This document shows, one piece after another, positions 9,774 to 19,203 of a stretch of 46,524 bases of DNA. Source of the stretch: Nitrospinaceae bacterium (GTDB lineage: Bacteria; Nitrospinota; Nitrospinia; Nitrospinales; JACRGP01); the NCBI GenBank assembly GCA_029261575.1, contig JAJDBD010000190.1:1-46524 (forward strand), in the 5' to 3' direction. Under the pieces are notes generated by a model that saw only the letters and a list, made by a program, of their open reading frames with translations, had not been told where the DNA came from and did not search any database. Position numbers and translations under genes: made by a program. Numbering within the stretch: position 1 is the stretch's first letter; each line of letters starts with the position of its first letter.

Positions 9774-12023
9774 ATGCTCGCTCTTAAAGACATCACAAAC
9801 GCCGTATTGGCTTATCATCCGAAAGCGGATATCGACGTGATTCTTGACGCCTACCTGTTTTCCGCCAAGGCCCATCGCGGGCAGAGCCGCGATTCCGGCG
9901 AGGCGTACTTTTCGCATCCGGTCCATGTGGCCTACAATCTTACCAAATTGCGAATGGATGAAAACGCGATCGCCGCAGGTTTATTGCACGATACGATCGA
10001 GGATACCCTGGCGACTCCCGAAGAAATAAGAAGTATGTTTGGCGACGAAGTATACCAACTGGTGGAGGGCGTTACAAAGATCGGCCAGGTGGAATTTGCC
10101 AGCCAGGAAGAAAAACAGGCGGAAAATTACCGGAAAATGATTTTAGCCATGTCTGAGGACATCCGCGTCGTTTATATAAAATTGGCCGACCGGGCGCACA
10201 ACCTGGAAACCCTGGGTTCCCTTTCGGACAGCAGGAAGAAGCGAATCGCCCGGGAAACTTTGGATATTTACGCGCCTTTGGCAAATCGATTGGGCATCGG
10301 TTGGTTGAAAGCGGACCTGGAAAATAATTCCTTTAAATACCTGGCTCCCAAGGAATACGAAGAAATTGGCAACCAGGTGCGGCAAGGGGAAGATCAACGC
10401 AATAAATATGTCGAGGAAGTCTGCCAGGTTCTCATGAGGGAATTAGAGGAGGCGGAGATTCCCGGTACAGTGATCGGCAGGCCCAAGCATTATTACAGCA
10501 TCTATAAGAAGATGCGCGATCAGGACATCCAGTTTGAAGACGTTTATGATTTAAGCGGCGTGCGGATCATCACGGACTCCTTAAAAAACTGTTACGCGCT
10601 TTTGGGGATGATGCACGCCCTGTGGAAACCGATTCCCGGAAAATTTAAAGACTACATCGCCATGCCCAAGCCCAACATGTATCAATCCTTGCACACGTCG
10701 GTGGTCGATTCGGAGGGCCAGCGGCTGGAGATCCAGATTCGCACCGAGGAGATGCATCGCGTCGCGGAGGACGGCATTGCCGCACATTGGCATTATAAGG
10801 AAGAAGGGAAAAGCGGTACGAAAAAACTGCAAAAATCCCTGCCCTGGGTGGGCAAGCTTCTGGAAAGCCAAAAGGAAATAAAAAATCCCAAGGAGTTTTT
10901 GAATACGTTTAAAGTCGACCTGTTTCCGCAAGAGGTTTATGTTTTCACTCCGGAGGGAGAGGTGGTCGCCCTGCCCGTCGGCGCCAGCCCCGTGGACTTC
11001 GCCTACCAGGTGCACACCGATATCGGGAGCCATTGTCTCGCTTCCAAGGTCAATGGAAAGATCGTCCCGCTTCGTTACAAGTTGAAAAATGGAGACCATG
11101 TAAGCATCCTCACTTCCAAGCAAAAAACCCCCAGCCGGGACTGGTTGTCGTTTGTTAAAACCTCCAAGGCGAGAAACAAGATCTCCGGGTTTTTGAACAA
11201 GGCGGAGCGGGAAAAAAGTTTAAGGCTGGGACGGGAACTTCTGGAAAAGGAAATTAAAAAACTGGGTTCCAAACCGGCGGCGGTTTTCAAAGCTCCAGCG
11301 ATCGAGGAGGTCGTCTCCACGTGCGGATGCAACTCTCTGGACGCCTTGTTTCTCGGGATCGGGTACGGAAAAATTTCTGCGCATCATGTGGCGGAAAAAC
11401 TCCTGCCCAAGGAGGCGTTGGAAAAACTCAAGCAATCGGAGGACGTCCGCGTCAAGGTGAAGCAAAAAACGCCGCCGCCGGCGCGAGGCACGGCCATCAA
11501 GGTTAAAAACTTCGACGACGAAATTTTAATTCGAATGGGAAAATGTTGCAATCCGGTTCCAGGCGATGAAATCGTCGGGTACATCACGCGCGGTCGAGGG
11601 GTATCCGTTCACCATGTGGATTGCAAAAGCGTGGTCGGACTCGCAACGGAAGCCGAACGCAGGGTGGAGGTGGTGTGGGACCAAATAGAGAAATTGCGAT
11701 ATTCCTGTCAAATTTCGATTGTGACGGAGGACCGGGCCGGCCTGCTGGCGAGCATCAGCGGAGTTCTTGCGAACAACGACGTCAACATCAGCCGCGCCAA
11801 CGTCCACCAAGGCGGCAACAACCGGGCTTATTTCGATCTGGATATCGACATCCAGAACCTCGATCATCTACAGCGAACGTTTGAAAAAATACGGCAGGTG
11901 GAGGGGGTGATTCATGTGGAACGGGTTTGGGAGAGTCAGAAGAAAGGTCAGAAACCCCGGACGCCGTCCCCGTCGGCTAAAAACGCCGGGTCCATAGAAG
12001 ATCAGAAAACGGCCCTTCATTAA
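9774..12023 (+). CDS. spoT: Bifunctional (p)ppGpp synthetase/hydrolase (RelA/SpoT family)
   Basis: HD hydrolase motif AAGLLHDTIEDT, synthetase block GVRIITDSLKNCYALLGMMHALWKPIPGKFKDYIAMPKPNMYQSLHT, TGS and C-terminal ACT domains. Confidence 0.96.
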   Translation: MLALKDITNAVLAYHPKADIDVILDAYLFSAKAHRGQSRDSGEAYFSHPVHVAYNLTKLRMDENAIAAGLLHDTIEDTLATPEEIRSMFGDEVYQLVEGVTKIGQVEFASQEEKQAENYRKMILAMSEDIRVVYIKLADRAHNLETLGSLSDSRKKRIARETLDIYAPLANRLGIGWLKADLENNSFKYLAPKEYEEIGNQVRQGEDQRNKYVEEVCQVLMRELEEAEIPGTVIGRPKHYYSIYKKMRDQDIQFEDVYDLSGVRIITDSLKNCYALLGMMHALWKPIPGKFKDYIAMPKPNMYQSLHTSVVDSEGQRLEIQIRTEEMHRVAEDGIAAHWHYKEEGKSGTKKLQKSLPWVGKLLESQKEIKNPKEFLNTFKVDLFPQEVYVFTPEGEVVALPVGASPVDFAYQVHTDIGSHCLASKVNGKIVPLRYKLKNGDHVSILTSKQKTPSRDWLSFVKTSKARNKISGFLNKAEREKSLRLGRELLEKEIKKLGSKPAAVFKAPAIEEVVSTCGCNSLDALFLGIGYGKISAHHVAEKLLPKEALEKLKQSEDVRVKVKQKTPPPARGTAIKVKNFDDEILIRMGKCCNPVPGDEIVGYITRGRGVSVHHVDCKSVVGLATEAERRVEVVWDQIEKLRYSCQISIVTEDRAGLLASISGVLANNDVNISRANVHQGGNNRAYFDLDIDIQNLDHLQRTFEKIRQVEGVIHVERVWESQKKGQKPRTPSPSAKNAGSIEDQKTALH

Positions 12024-12056
12024 GGGGGACCTTTAAAAAATTTTCACCCTCGCGAG

Positions 12057-12079
12057 CGGCCTTTATGAAATAAAGGCCG
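12057..12079 (+). terminator. Terminator-like hairpin downstream of spoT
   Basis: Perfect 10-bp stem CGGCCTTTAT-GAA-ATAAAGGCCG, but no clean T-tract follows. Confidence 0.4.
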
Positions 12080-12123
12080 TCGAGTTGTCTTGGGGAGAAA
12101 ATGCTGAACGATGAGAAGTCCGC

Positions 12124-12315
12124 CTAAATTATTTTCTGAACCTTTCCGGCTTTCATGCATCGGGTGCAAACCTTCATGGTCCTCGCCGCGCCCTTGAAGA
12201 CCACGCGCATTTTATGAATATTGGGATTCCATCGCCTCCGGGTGGTATTTTTGGCGTGGCTCACATTATTCCCAAACATGGGACCCTTGTCGCAAACATC
12301 GCATCTTTTCGACAT
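12124..12315 (-). CDS. rpmB: 50S ribosomal protein L28
   Basis: [38 protein letters not shown]... Confidence 0.97.
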   Translation of the reverse strand: MSKRCDVCDKGPMFGNNVSHAKNTTRRRWNPNIHKMRVVFKGAARTMKVCTRCMKAGKVQKII

Positions 12316-12404
12316 ACAACGCTCCGTAATTTTTCTAAAAATTTCAAAACGGGAATACTATCACAGTCGCCAGCAATGGAGCAAGGTTTAACTTTTGGGA
12401 TTTT

Positions 12405-12433
12405 GGCGTCGAGACTGCGTCGGCGCCTTTTTT
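12405..12433 (+). terminator. Rho-independent terminator on the + strand
   Basis: GGCGTCGA-GACTGCG-TCGGCGCC (8 pairs including one G.T) followed by TTTTTT. Confidence 0.55.
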
Positions 12434-12456
12434 AACGCGCCGCCGGGAAGGCGGGG

Positions 12457-12768
12457 TTATGCGCCGGAGATGATATCTTTGAGGATAGCTTCGGCCAGGT
12501 CGTTTCTGTCTACATGAAAATTACCGTCGGCAATTTCCTTTTTAATGCGGTTGACCTTCTCAAATCGAATTTCCGGGGCGTTTTTGGCCGCTTCGGAAGC
12601 GCTTTGAATGGTTTTGGCTTTCGAGGAAAAGGCGGTTTGATCGGAACTCCCAGGCGCTTGTCCGGCTCCTTCGACCCCGCTGTCAGAATTTTTGGCAGGG
12701 GCCTTGACCTTGGAGTTTTCCTGAACAATCTTGTTTTTTATTCTTAATTCATTTCCGGGGATTTCCAT
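12457..12768 (-). CDS. flgM: Negative regulator of flagellin synthesis FlgM (anti-sigma-28)
   Basis: C-terminal APEIRFEKVNRIKKEIADGNFHVDRNDLAEAILKDI, typical FlgM motif. Confidence 0.88.
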   Translation of the reverse strand: MEIPGNELRIKNKIVQENSKVKAPAKNSDSGVEGAGQAPGSSDQTAFSSKAKTIQSASEAAKNAPEIRFEKVNRIKKEIADGNFHVDRNDLAEAILKDIISGA

Positions 12769-12866
12769 GGCCGCTTCCAGTCTATTGAATTTTTATTCTT
12801 TAGAATCTTTCCTGTCGGCGTTCGGCGCGCTAAAATCTAGTTTCACCTATCCGACTTCTGTTGGGG

Positions 12867-12894
12867 TTATCGGACGGAATGGGTCGAAACTTAA
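12867..12894 (-). promoter_or_regulatory. Candidate sigma-28 (FliA) promoter upstream of flgM
   Basis: Minus strand TTAAGTTT-N12-TCCGATAA (equally TAAG-N15-TCCGATAA) versus consensus TAAAGTTT-N11-GCCGATAA; about 100 nt upstream of flgM. Confidence 0.5.
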
Positions 12895-13075
12895 GAAAAA
12901 ATTTACAAAATATCGACTGAAAAAAATAATCCAACTTCCTCCAAAATATATATAAAATAACTGTTTGTCAAGGTTTCCACAGGCTTGACCCCCTTTTGCC
13001 CGGAGCCGGGAGCTGTTGGAGGGGCGGGTTCCCCGATGTTATCTTTTGTCCGTTCAATTACAACTTCAGATTATT

Positions 13076-13537
13076 ATGGGCGATTATAAAAACCCTGTTC
13101 CCACCGTGGACGTCGTCATTGAAATCGAGGGCGCAGGCGTCGTCCTGATCGAGCGGTCCAACCCGCCGTTTGGCTGGGCGTTGCCCGGCGGCTATGTCGA
13201 TTATGGCGAATCGCTGGAGGCCGCCGCCCGGCGGGAGGCGCGCGAGGAAACCTCGCTGGAGGTGGAATTGATCGGACAGTTTCATACCTATTCCGACCCG
13301 GAAAGGGACGCTCGCCAGCACAATATTTCCACAGTTTTTGTGGCCCGCGCCGTGGGGAACGGAAACCCCAAAGCGGGATCGGACGCGAAAAACGCCGGGG
13401 TTTTTTCCGCAGACGCTTTGCCGGAAAATCTGGCGTTTGATCACGCCCGGATTCTGGACGATTATTTCCGGCTCCGGTATGGGCCAATTCCATGGAAGCC
13501 AACGCTTCCTGATTCATCCACACAAGCCGGGGCCTGA
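13076..13537 (+). CDS. NUDIX hydrolase
   Basis: Nudix box [27 protein letters not shown]. In-frame ATG at 13076 preferred over the TTG at 13016. Confidence 0.9.
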   Translation: MGDYKNPVPTVDVVIEIEGAGVVLIERSNPPFGWALPGGYVDYGESLEAAARREAREETSLEVELIGQFHTYSDPERDARQHNISTVFVARAVGNGNPKAGSDAKNAGVFSADALPENLAFDHARILDDYFRLRYGPIPWKPTLPDSSTQAGA

Positions 13538-13546
13538 TTCTTTCGC

Positions 13547-14521
13547 ATGAAAACCATGAAATTCCGCTGGATAGTTTTTCTTTCGTTGTTGATTTGCCTT
13601 CATGCTTCCCCGGCGTCTGCGGACGCCAAGGAGTCCCTGGCGTCTTACCAGGAGATCGTTTGGAACTATTTGAAGGAACTGGACGGCTTTGGGCCTCGGT
13701 TTCCCGGCGGACCAGGCTACGGAAAAATGCAGGATCTGATCGCAAAGACGGGGGAACAATACGCCGACGAAATTCGCGAACAAAAGTTTGCCGTCGCTAA
13801 AGGGGAAAACGACAAACTGATAATGACCAATTTTGAATTGATATTTCGCGGCCAGAGCGAGGGCGCTCCGATAGTGATCGGCGTCCATTACGACACGCGC
13901 CCCTATGCGGACAATGAATTCGATCCCAGGGTCCGCAACACTCCCATCCCCGGCGCCAACGACGGGGGATCGGGAACGGCCCTGCTATTGGGATTGGCGC
14001 GTTATCTGGATCAACGCCCGCCTGTGCGAACGGTCAAGCTGGTTTTTTTCGACGGCGAGGATTACGGCAAAAAGGATACCGGGCAAATGTTGCTGGGGTC
14101 GACGGTCTATACCGCAGAGTTGGAGGAGAAAGGCCCAGGTTCCTGGCCGGCTTTGGTCCTGGTGGTGGACATGATCGGCGATAAAAACCTGGAAATTTAT
14201 AAGGAAAACAATTCCCAGAAAAGCGCTCCCTGGTTGGTCGACTATATATTCCAGGTGGCGAGGGAGAATAACGTTTCGCAGTTTCGCGAAAAGTTTCGAC
14301 ACAGCATTTACGACGATCACACTCCCTTCCACCGCCTCGGGATTCCCTCCGTTTTACTGATCGATTTTGATTACCCTTACTGGCACCGGTTGAACGACAC
14401 CCTGGATAAATGTTCGCCGGAAAGTTTGTTCGCGGTGTTTTCGGTGGTGGTGAAAAGCCTGGAAGGGATGGAGACGCTTTTAAAATCCAGGCAGACGGCT
14501 CAGGCCAGGCCGGGCGAATGA
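13547..14521 (+). CDS. M28-family peptidase, glutaminyl-peptide cyclotransferase-like, secreted
   Basis: Signal peptide, GVHYDTRPYADNEFDPRVRNTPIPGANDGGSGTALLL, LVFFDGEDYGKKDTGQMLLGS, LIDFDYPYWHRLNDTLDKCS. Confidence 0.88.
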   Translation: MKTMKFRWIVFLSLLICLHASPASADAKESLASYQEIVWNYLKELDGFGPRFPGGPGYGKMQDLIAKTGEQYADEIREQKFAVAKGENDKLIMTNFELIFRGQSEGAPIVIGVHYDTRPYADNEFDPRVRNTPIPGANDGGSGTALLLGLARYLDQRPPVRTVKLVFFDGEDYGKKDTGQMLLGSTVYTAELEEKGPGSWPALVLVVDMIGDKNLEIYKENNSQKSAPWLVDYIFQVARENNVSQFREKFRHSIYDDHTPFHRLGIPSVLLIDFDYPYWHRLNDTLDKCSPESLFAVFSVVVKSLEGMETLLKSRQTAQARPGE

Positions 14522-14985
14522 ATGTTGTGGTCGACGATCCTGTATCGGTCGGCGTCTTCGGATTTGAACAGGGCGATGGTCTCCTCGGCGGACGCCCGCG
14601 CATATTCCACCTGATAGTTCAAAATGACGTAATGGCCTTTTTCGCCGCGAAACTCCTTCTCCTGAATGCGCCAATCCGTGAGCTGGTTGAACCGAAACTT
14701 GCCCAGCTTTTGTTGAACCGTTTTTAACTGTTGGAGCCAGCGGCGCTTGGATTTGTCCTCAAAAAACGAGGGGGCGTAAAGTTGGAGGGCCTTATCGGGC
14801 GACCCGTATTTTACGGCGGCGAAATAATTGTCCGTCACGGCGATGGCGTCGGTTTTGGCCAGGGTCGAATCGCAGGCGGATAGACAAAGCGCCAGGGCCA
14901 GGAGTATTTGCGGCAGGGGATAAAGGCGTCGGTTTCCCGTGCCGGTCGCCGGACGAAACGGTTTCGGAGCCTGGAAATATTTCAT
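14500..14985 (-). CDS. Putative lipoprotein, unknown function
   Basis: Lipobox LALALCLSAC followed by a small soluble domain. Start overlaps the upstream protease gene by 4 nt. Confidence 0.65.
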   Translation of the reverse strand: MKYFQAPKPFRPATGTGNRRLYPLPQILLALALCLSACDSTLAKTDAIAVTDNYFAAVKYGSPDKALQLYAPSFFEDKSKRRWLQQLKTVQQKLGKFRFNQLTDWRIQEKEFRGEKGHYVILNYQVEYARASAEETIALFKSEDADRYRIVDHNIHSPGLA

Positions 14986-16361
14986 TGCCGTAAGGAACCC
15001 TTCGGTAACGCGTCGAGTTTTTGCTGGGCCTCGGAATTGAGGGGGTCGATCTTTAATATCAATTCCAGTTCCTGCCGGGCCGAGGAAGAATCGCTTTCCT
15101 TATTATATATTTCGTACAATTTCCAATGCAGGGATAAAAAATCCACGCCGTATTCCATCGCTTCATGGTAGGCGGATTTGGCCTGTTTAAATTCCCCGGT
15201 CGCGTAGTAGGCGTTTCCCAGGTTAAAGTAGGGCATCCCAAAACCGGGATCCAGATTCACGGCCTTTTGTAAATAAGGCACGGCCTCGCGGGCTTTGTTG
15301 GTTTTGATCAATGTCGCTCCGAGATTTGACAGGGCTTGAATGAAATTCGGGTAAGCGCGGATGGCTCGCTTGAAATATTCCGTCGCCTCGGCCAGTCGAC
15401 CGCGACGAAACTCATAACCGCCCAGATTCGACAAGGCCTCGGGGAAGTTGGGGCTGAGTTCCAGGGCCTTTTTATATTCCTCAATGGCTTTTTCCAACTG
15501 GCCCTGGTCGCGGTATACGGCGGCCAGGTCGTAATGGGCCAGGGCAAAACCCGGATCCAGCGCCAACGATTTTTGCAGATAGTCCTGGGCCTTGTCCGCG
15601 TCCCCAAGTCCATAGAGCGCAAAGTTGGCCTTGTAGTAGAACGCCTCTTTGGAATTCCGGTCCTCGGCCTGCAATTGTTTAAAACTGAGAACGCTTTTTT
15701 CCTCGAGGAACGGCTTGACGAAGTTGATCGGCAAAGAAAGATTGATCGACTTGCCCTCGACCGTGGCCAGCCCGGTCGCCCGACCCTTTTGATCGACCAG
15801 AGGGCCGCCGCTGAAGCCGGGACCCAGAGGAGTGGTCGAATAAATGTAGGAAAAATCCGGGTGGGCCTGGGGATGAATCCCCAAAACAAAACCAAAAGTC
15901 TGGAGCAGTCGACCGCGGGTTTCGCCGTTGCGCCGCTCCACGTCCTTGGTCGGAAACCCCAGGGCGCTGGCGTAATCGTATTCCTTGAGCCGGTCGGAAT
16001 CTCCAAGCGGCAGGGTGGAATACAAATCGCCTTCCAACTTCAATACGGCAAAGTCTTTGAGACGATCGACTTTTTTGACGCCCAGAACCCCAACCCGGGT
16101 TCCGTCTTCAAACACCGCGTCCATTGTGTCCGCGTCCACCAGTACGTGATAGTTGGTGATCAGGACGCCGTCCGGTTTGACGATGAAACCGGTTCCCGTT
16201 CCAAGGGTTTTCCCCTGGGCGTCTTTGGCGACCAGCAATACAATGGCGCCTTTGTTCACCTCTCCGGCATGAGCCGGGAGAACGCCCAGGGTTAAAAGAA
16301 ACGCGGTTAAAATTACGGCCAGGAGACGCCGGGATAAATAAGCTTTCACGAAAACTTCCAT
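14982..16361 (-). CDS. Trypsin-like serine protease with C-terminal TPR repeats, secreted
   Basis: Signal peptide, TGTGFIVKPDGVLITNYHVL, TTPLGPGFSGGPLVDQKGRATG (active-site Ser), then multiple TPR units (LEKAIEEYKKALELSPNFPEALSNLG). Confidence 0.88.
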   Translation of the reverse strand: MEVFVKAYLSRRLLAVILTAFLLTLGVLPAHAGEVNKGAIVLLVAKDAQGKTLGTGTGFIVKPDGVLITNYHVLVDADTMDAVFEDGTRVGVLGVKKVDRLKDFAVLKLEGDLYSTLPLGDSDRLKEYDYASALGFPTKDVERRNGETRGRLLQTFGFVLGIHPQAHPDFSYIYSTTPLGPGFSGGPLVDQKGRATGLATVEGKSINLSLPINFVKPFLEEKSVLSFKQLQAEDRNSKEAFYYKANFALYGLGDADKAQDYLQKSLALDPGFALAHYDLAAVYRDQGQLEKAIEEYKKALELSPNFPEALSNLGGYEFRRGRLAEATEYFKRAIRAYPNFIQALSNLGATLIKTNKAREAVPYLQKAVNLDPGFGMPYFNLGNAYYATGEFKQAKSAYHEAMEYGVDFLSLHWKLYEIYNKESDSSSARQELELILKIDPLNSEAQQKLDALPKGSLRQ

Positions 16362-16535
16362 GTTTAACGGGTTTTTTCCGCCTCCAAAATATTAAAATAG
16401 CGGGAGGCTGTGATTGAGGAATTAAAAGATTGGATATTCTGATTCCTTAAGTTTATAAGCTTGGTAAAAGGAATACAACCCAATTCAAATTGGTTGGATT
16501 TTACGGGGACCGAAGGGCGGGGGAGATGGCGCAAA

Positions 16536-16566
16536 AAAAGGGAAGGCCTGTTTGACCTTCCCTTTT
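16536..16566 (-). terminator. Terminator downstream of the DUF4399-like gene
   Basis: 11-bp inverted repeat AAAAGGGAAGG...CCTTCCCTTTT, giving a U-tract on the minus strand. Confidence 0.75.
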
Positions 16567-16575
16567 AATGGATTT

Positions 16576-16998
16576 TTATTCTACGTTAACGACGACCGTC
16601 GCTGTCAGCGGAGGATTGTAGGGAACATGGTTGCCCTGGGCAAACAGCGTACGGATGATATGCTTGCCTTTGGCTAATTTGATTTCTTTGCAGGAAGAAC
16701 CGTCGCCCATATGGATATGGTTGGCGTCTTTACCAATGCCCTGGCTAAGATCTTTGGGCAGGTCAACATTGACAAGAATGTGGTGATGGCCTTTGCCGTC
16801 GTTGACGCCTTTTTTAGCCGGCTCAACCTCGACGCCCAATACGCCCATGCAAACCTTGACCGGACTGGAAACAGTGGCTCCATTTGCAGGCTGTACGATG
16901 GTCACCGCGTTGCCGCCGGCAAAAGCGGTAGACAGGGAAAGACTAAAAACCGACGCCAACGTAACCAGGAACAGAATAAAAACTTTCTTCATTACCAA
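16576..16998 (-). CDS. DUF4399-like secreted protein
   Basis: Signal peptide, VTIVQPANGATVSSPVKVCMGVLGVEVEPAKKGVNDGKGHHHILVN... HIHMGDGSSCKEIKLAKGKHIIRTLFAQGNHVPYNPPL. Confidence 0.8.
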   Translation of the reverse strand: MVMKKVFILFLVTLASVFSLSLSTAFAGGNAVTIVQPANGATVSSPVKVCMGVLGVEVEPAKKGVNDGKGHHHILVNVDLPKDLSQGIGKDANHIHMGDGSSCKEIKLAKGKHIIRTLFAQGNHVPYNPPLTATVVVNVE

Positions 16999-17241
16999 AC
17001 CTCCGCATTATTAATGTTAAAAAAAAGATTATAAAATACCCAATCCTAAAGTTCACTTTTTCGTAACGAGGGAAACCGTGATTTGTGAGGATTGGGGGAA
17101 AAGCCAAAATAATTGGATTCTCAATTTTACATTCTACAGCTTATTAGATTCGCGCCGCAAGGATTTGGTTTTAAGAAAATTCTGGGAAAATAGCGAATTT
17201 CATAAATTTTTTCAGACCTTTTACCAGAAATGCAGGGATAA

Positions 17242-19182
17242 ATGGGATCCGGAAACTTAAAACACGGGGTTCAGATTTGGACTCAGCTCATTGCCGATCC
17301 GGTCGCCTGCGTCGACTTCTCGCCCCGGAAAAATCGCGTGGCAATTGGCTTTGCGGACGGTCGCGTGCAAATGCTGGACGGCTTGGGGAATCTGCTTTGG
17401 GAAGCCCAGGCCGGGAACGGTTGCATCAACGATTTAAAAATTGTCGACTCCCAACAATGCCTGGCCGTTTTGACGGACGATGGAAGATTAAAAAAATTTA
17501 ATTTTTCCGGCGCCCTGAAATGGGAGAAAAAGTTCGATTCCAAGTGGACCGGACTGGAAGCCAAGTCCAACGGCTTTTTCTTATGGCACTGGAATTCCCC
17601 CGTCCTCGCGCTGAACGCGTCCGGGAAAAAGTTACGAGAAATCTCCCTTCCGCTCCCCTTGAGAAAACTAAAATTCCTGCCGAAATACGGCGGTTTTTTC
17701 GTCGTCCACAGTTCTCTCTCCGTGGGCGTTTACAATTCCCAGGGCGTCAACCAGTGGCTCACAAACCATCCGGTTCCGATTCAGCTTTCAAAGGACGTCA
17801 ACTCGGACGTAGACGTCGGCGACTACGGAAGGACCCTGGCCGTTTGCGGGTTTGAGAAAGGCGCTTATGTCTACGACGGCCGGGCGGCCACGCTGAAAAA
17901 TATGGAATTGGAAAATCCCATGAGCCATCTGGCGGTGAGCCGCGACGGCAAGCGCCTTCTTTTTACGGACAGCCTGTCCGGCGCATACCTGGTTTCGCGC
18001 GACGTGCGGATTCTCTGGCAAGGCTCCCTGGAAGCTCCGCCTTTGCTGTGCAAATTAAATCACGACGGAACCCAGGCCCTGTTTTACGACGAGAGGGGGG
18101 CGCTTTCCTGTTTCCGTTTTTTCGAGGGAGACGAGGACCGCAACCAGTTTTTCGATTTGGGAAACCGCCGGGACGCGGTTTCAAAGCAGGCGATTTGGAA
18201 AAAGGAGATCGGTAACAAACACCGTCCCCCCGGGGGATTGTTGAAAATATCCTCCGACGGTCGCTGGTTTCTCTACGGGTGCGATAAGGATTTTTACATC
18301 ATAGATTCCCAGGGCAACCTGATTTGGGAGAAAAGTTTTCTCAACAGGTTTCGCCAGTCCTGGTTAATAAATAACGGCAATACGGTTGTGCTTGCCAACG
18401 ACAATATTGTTTATTTGTATGACTTGAAATCGGGGATTGAAAAGCGGTTCACATTTTTCAAAATGGGTTTGAGGGAAATCGCCCTGCATCCGATGGGAGA
18501 CAAATTTCTGACCCATTGCCGCGACGGAATTTTATCGCTTCACACCGCCGGGGGGGAAACGATTTGGAAGCGTTCCATCAAGCAGAAAATTAGTAAAATA
18601 CGAATCGGCTTGGGATCAAAAGCCGTTTTAAACGGGGTGGGTCGTACGCTTTATCTTTTGGGCCTGGAAGATTTTCGGACGCAGAAAGTGACTTTGGACG
18701 ACTCGTTTTCCCAGATTTGTCTGGACCCTTCGGGATTGTATGTGGGAAGCGAGGACGGTCAGTGTTACGCTCTGGACCTGGAAGGAAATATAAAATGGAA
18801 GCGTTCCGTAGGGCAAAAAATACTGTCGATTGCCTGCCTGAACCAAAAAGCCGTATTTGTGGGGCGGGAGAAGCGCGCTTTTCTGTTTGACTCCGCCGGA
18901 AACCCTATGGGTGAAGGCCCGTTACAAAGCTCCCATTCCGTTTTGAACGATTGCTCTGAAGACGTCCTCGAAATTGTTCCTCAACGGAGGGCCGTTTCCT
19001 GTTATAAACTATTCGAGGAACAGCCGCTCTGGACCGCGGCTTTTCCGGCGGGGGTGGACCTGTCCGACGTGTGCGAATCGGGAAACCGCATGGCGGTCCT
19101 GGACGCCTCGCATTTTTATTTTTTTGATCTGGTTCCCGACGCGGAAAGAATCCAGGACCGCGCGTCTTTCCTGGAATTATAA
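17242..19182 (+). CDS. Cytoplasmic WD40/PQQ-like beta-propeller protein
   Basis: 646 aa, no signal peptide, repeated blade motifs (LDGLGNLLWEA, FNFSGALKWEK, IIDSQGNLIWEKS, TAGGETIWKRS, LDLEGNIKWKRS). Confidence 0.8.
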   Translation: MGSGNLKHGVQIWTQLIADPVACVDFSPRKNRVAIGFADGRVQMLDGLGNLLWEAQAGNGCINDLKIVDSQQCLAVLTDDGRLKKFNFSGALKWEKKFDSKWTGLEAKSNGFFLWHWNSPVLALNASGKKLREISLPLPLRKLKFLPKYGGFFVVHSSLSVGVYNSQGVNQWLTNHPVPIQLSKDVNSDVDVGDYGRTLAVCGFEKGAYVYDGRAATLKNMELENPMSHLAVSRDGKRLLFTDSLSGAYLVSRDVRILWQGSLEAPPLLCKLNHDGTQALFYDERGALSCFRFFEGDEDRNQFFDLGNRRDAVSKQAIWKKEIGNKHRPPGGLLKISSDGRWFLYGCDKDFYIIDSQGNLIWEKSFLNRFRQSWLINNGNTVVLANDNIVYLYDLKSGIEKRFTFFKMGLREIALHPMGDKFLTHCRDGILSLHTAGGETIWKRSIKQKISKIRIGLGSKAVLNGVGRTLYLLGLEDFRTQKVTLDDSFSQICLDPSGLYVGSEDGQCYALDLEGNIKWKRSVGQKILSIACLNQKAVFVGREKRAFLFDSAGNPMGEGPLQSSHSVLNDCSEDVLEIVPQRRAVSCYKLFEEQPLWTAAFPAGVDLSDVCESGNRMAVLDASHFYFFDLVPDAERIQDRASFLEL

Positions 19183-19203
19183 AACCCGAGCCGGGCCACG
19201 CCC

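Noticed and set aside
15336-16295. 319-aa plus-strand ORF
   Set aside because: Antisense shadow of the trypsin-TPR gene in a GC-rich region.
17078-17260. 60-aa ORF before the beta-propeller gene
   Set aside because: GTG start, overlaps the next gene by 19 nt and has no clear SD or recognisable motif. Not excluded but not supported.
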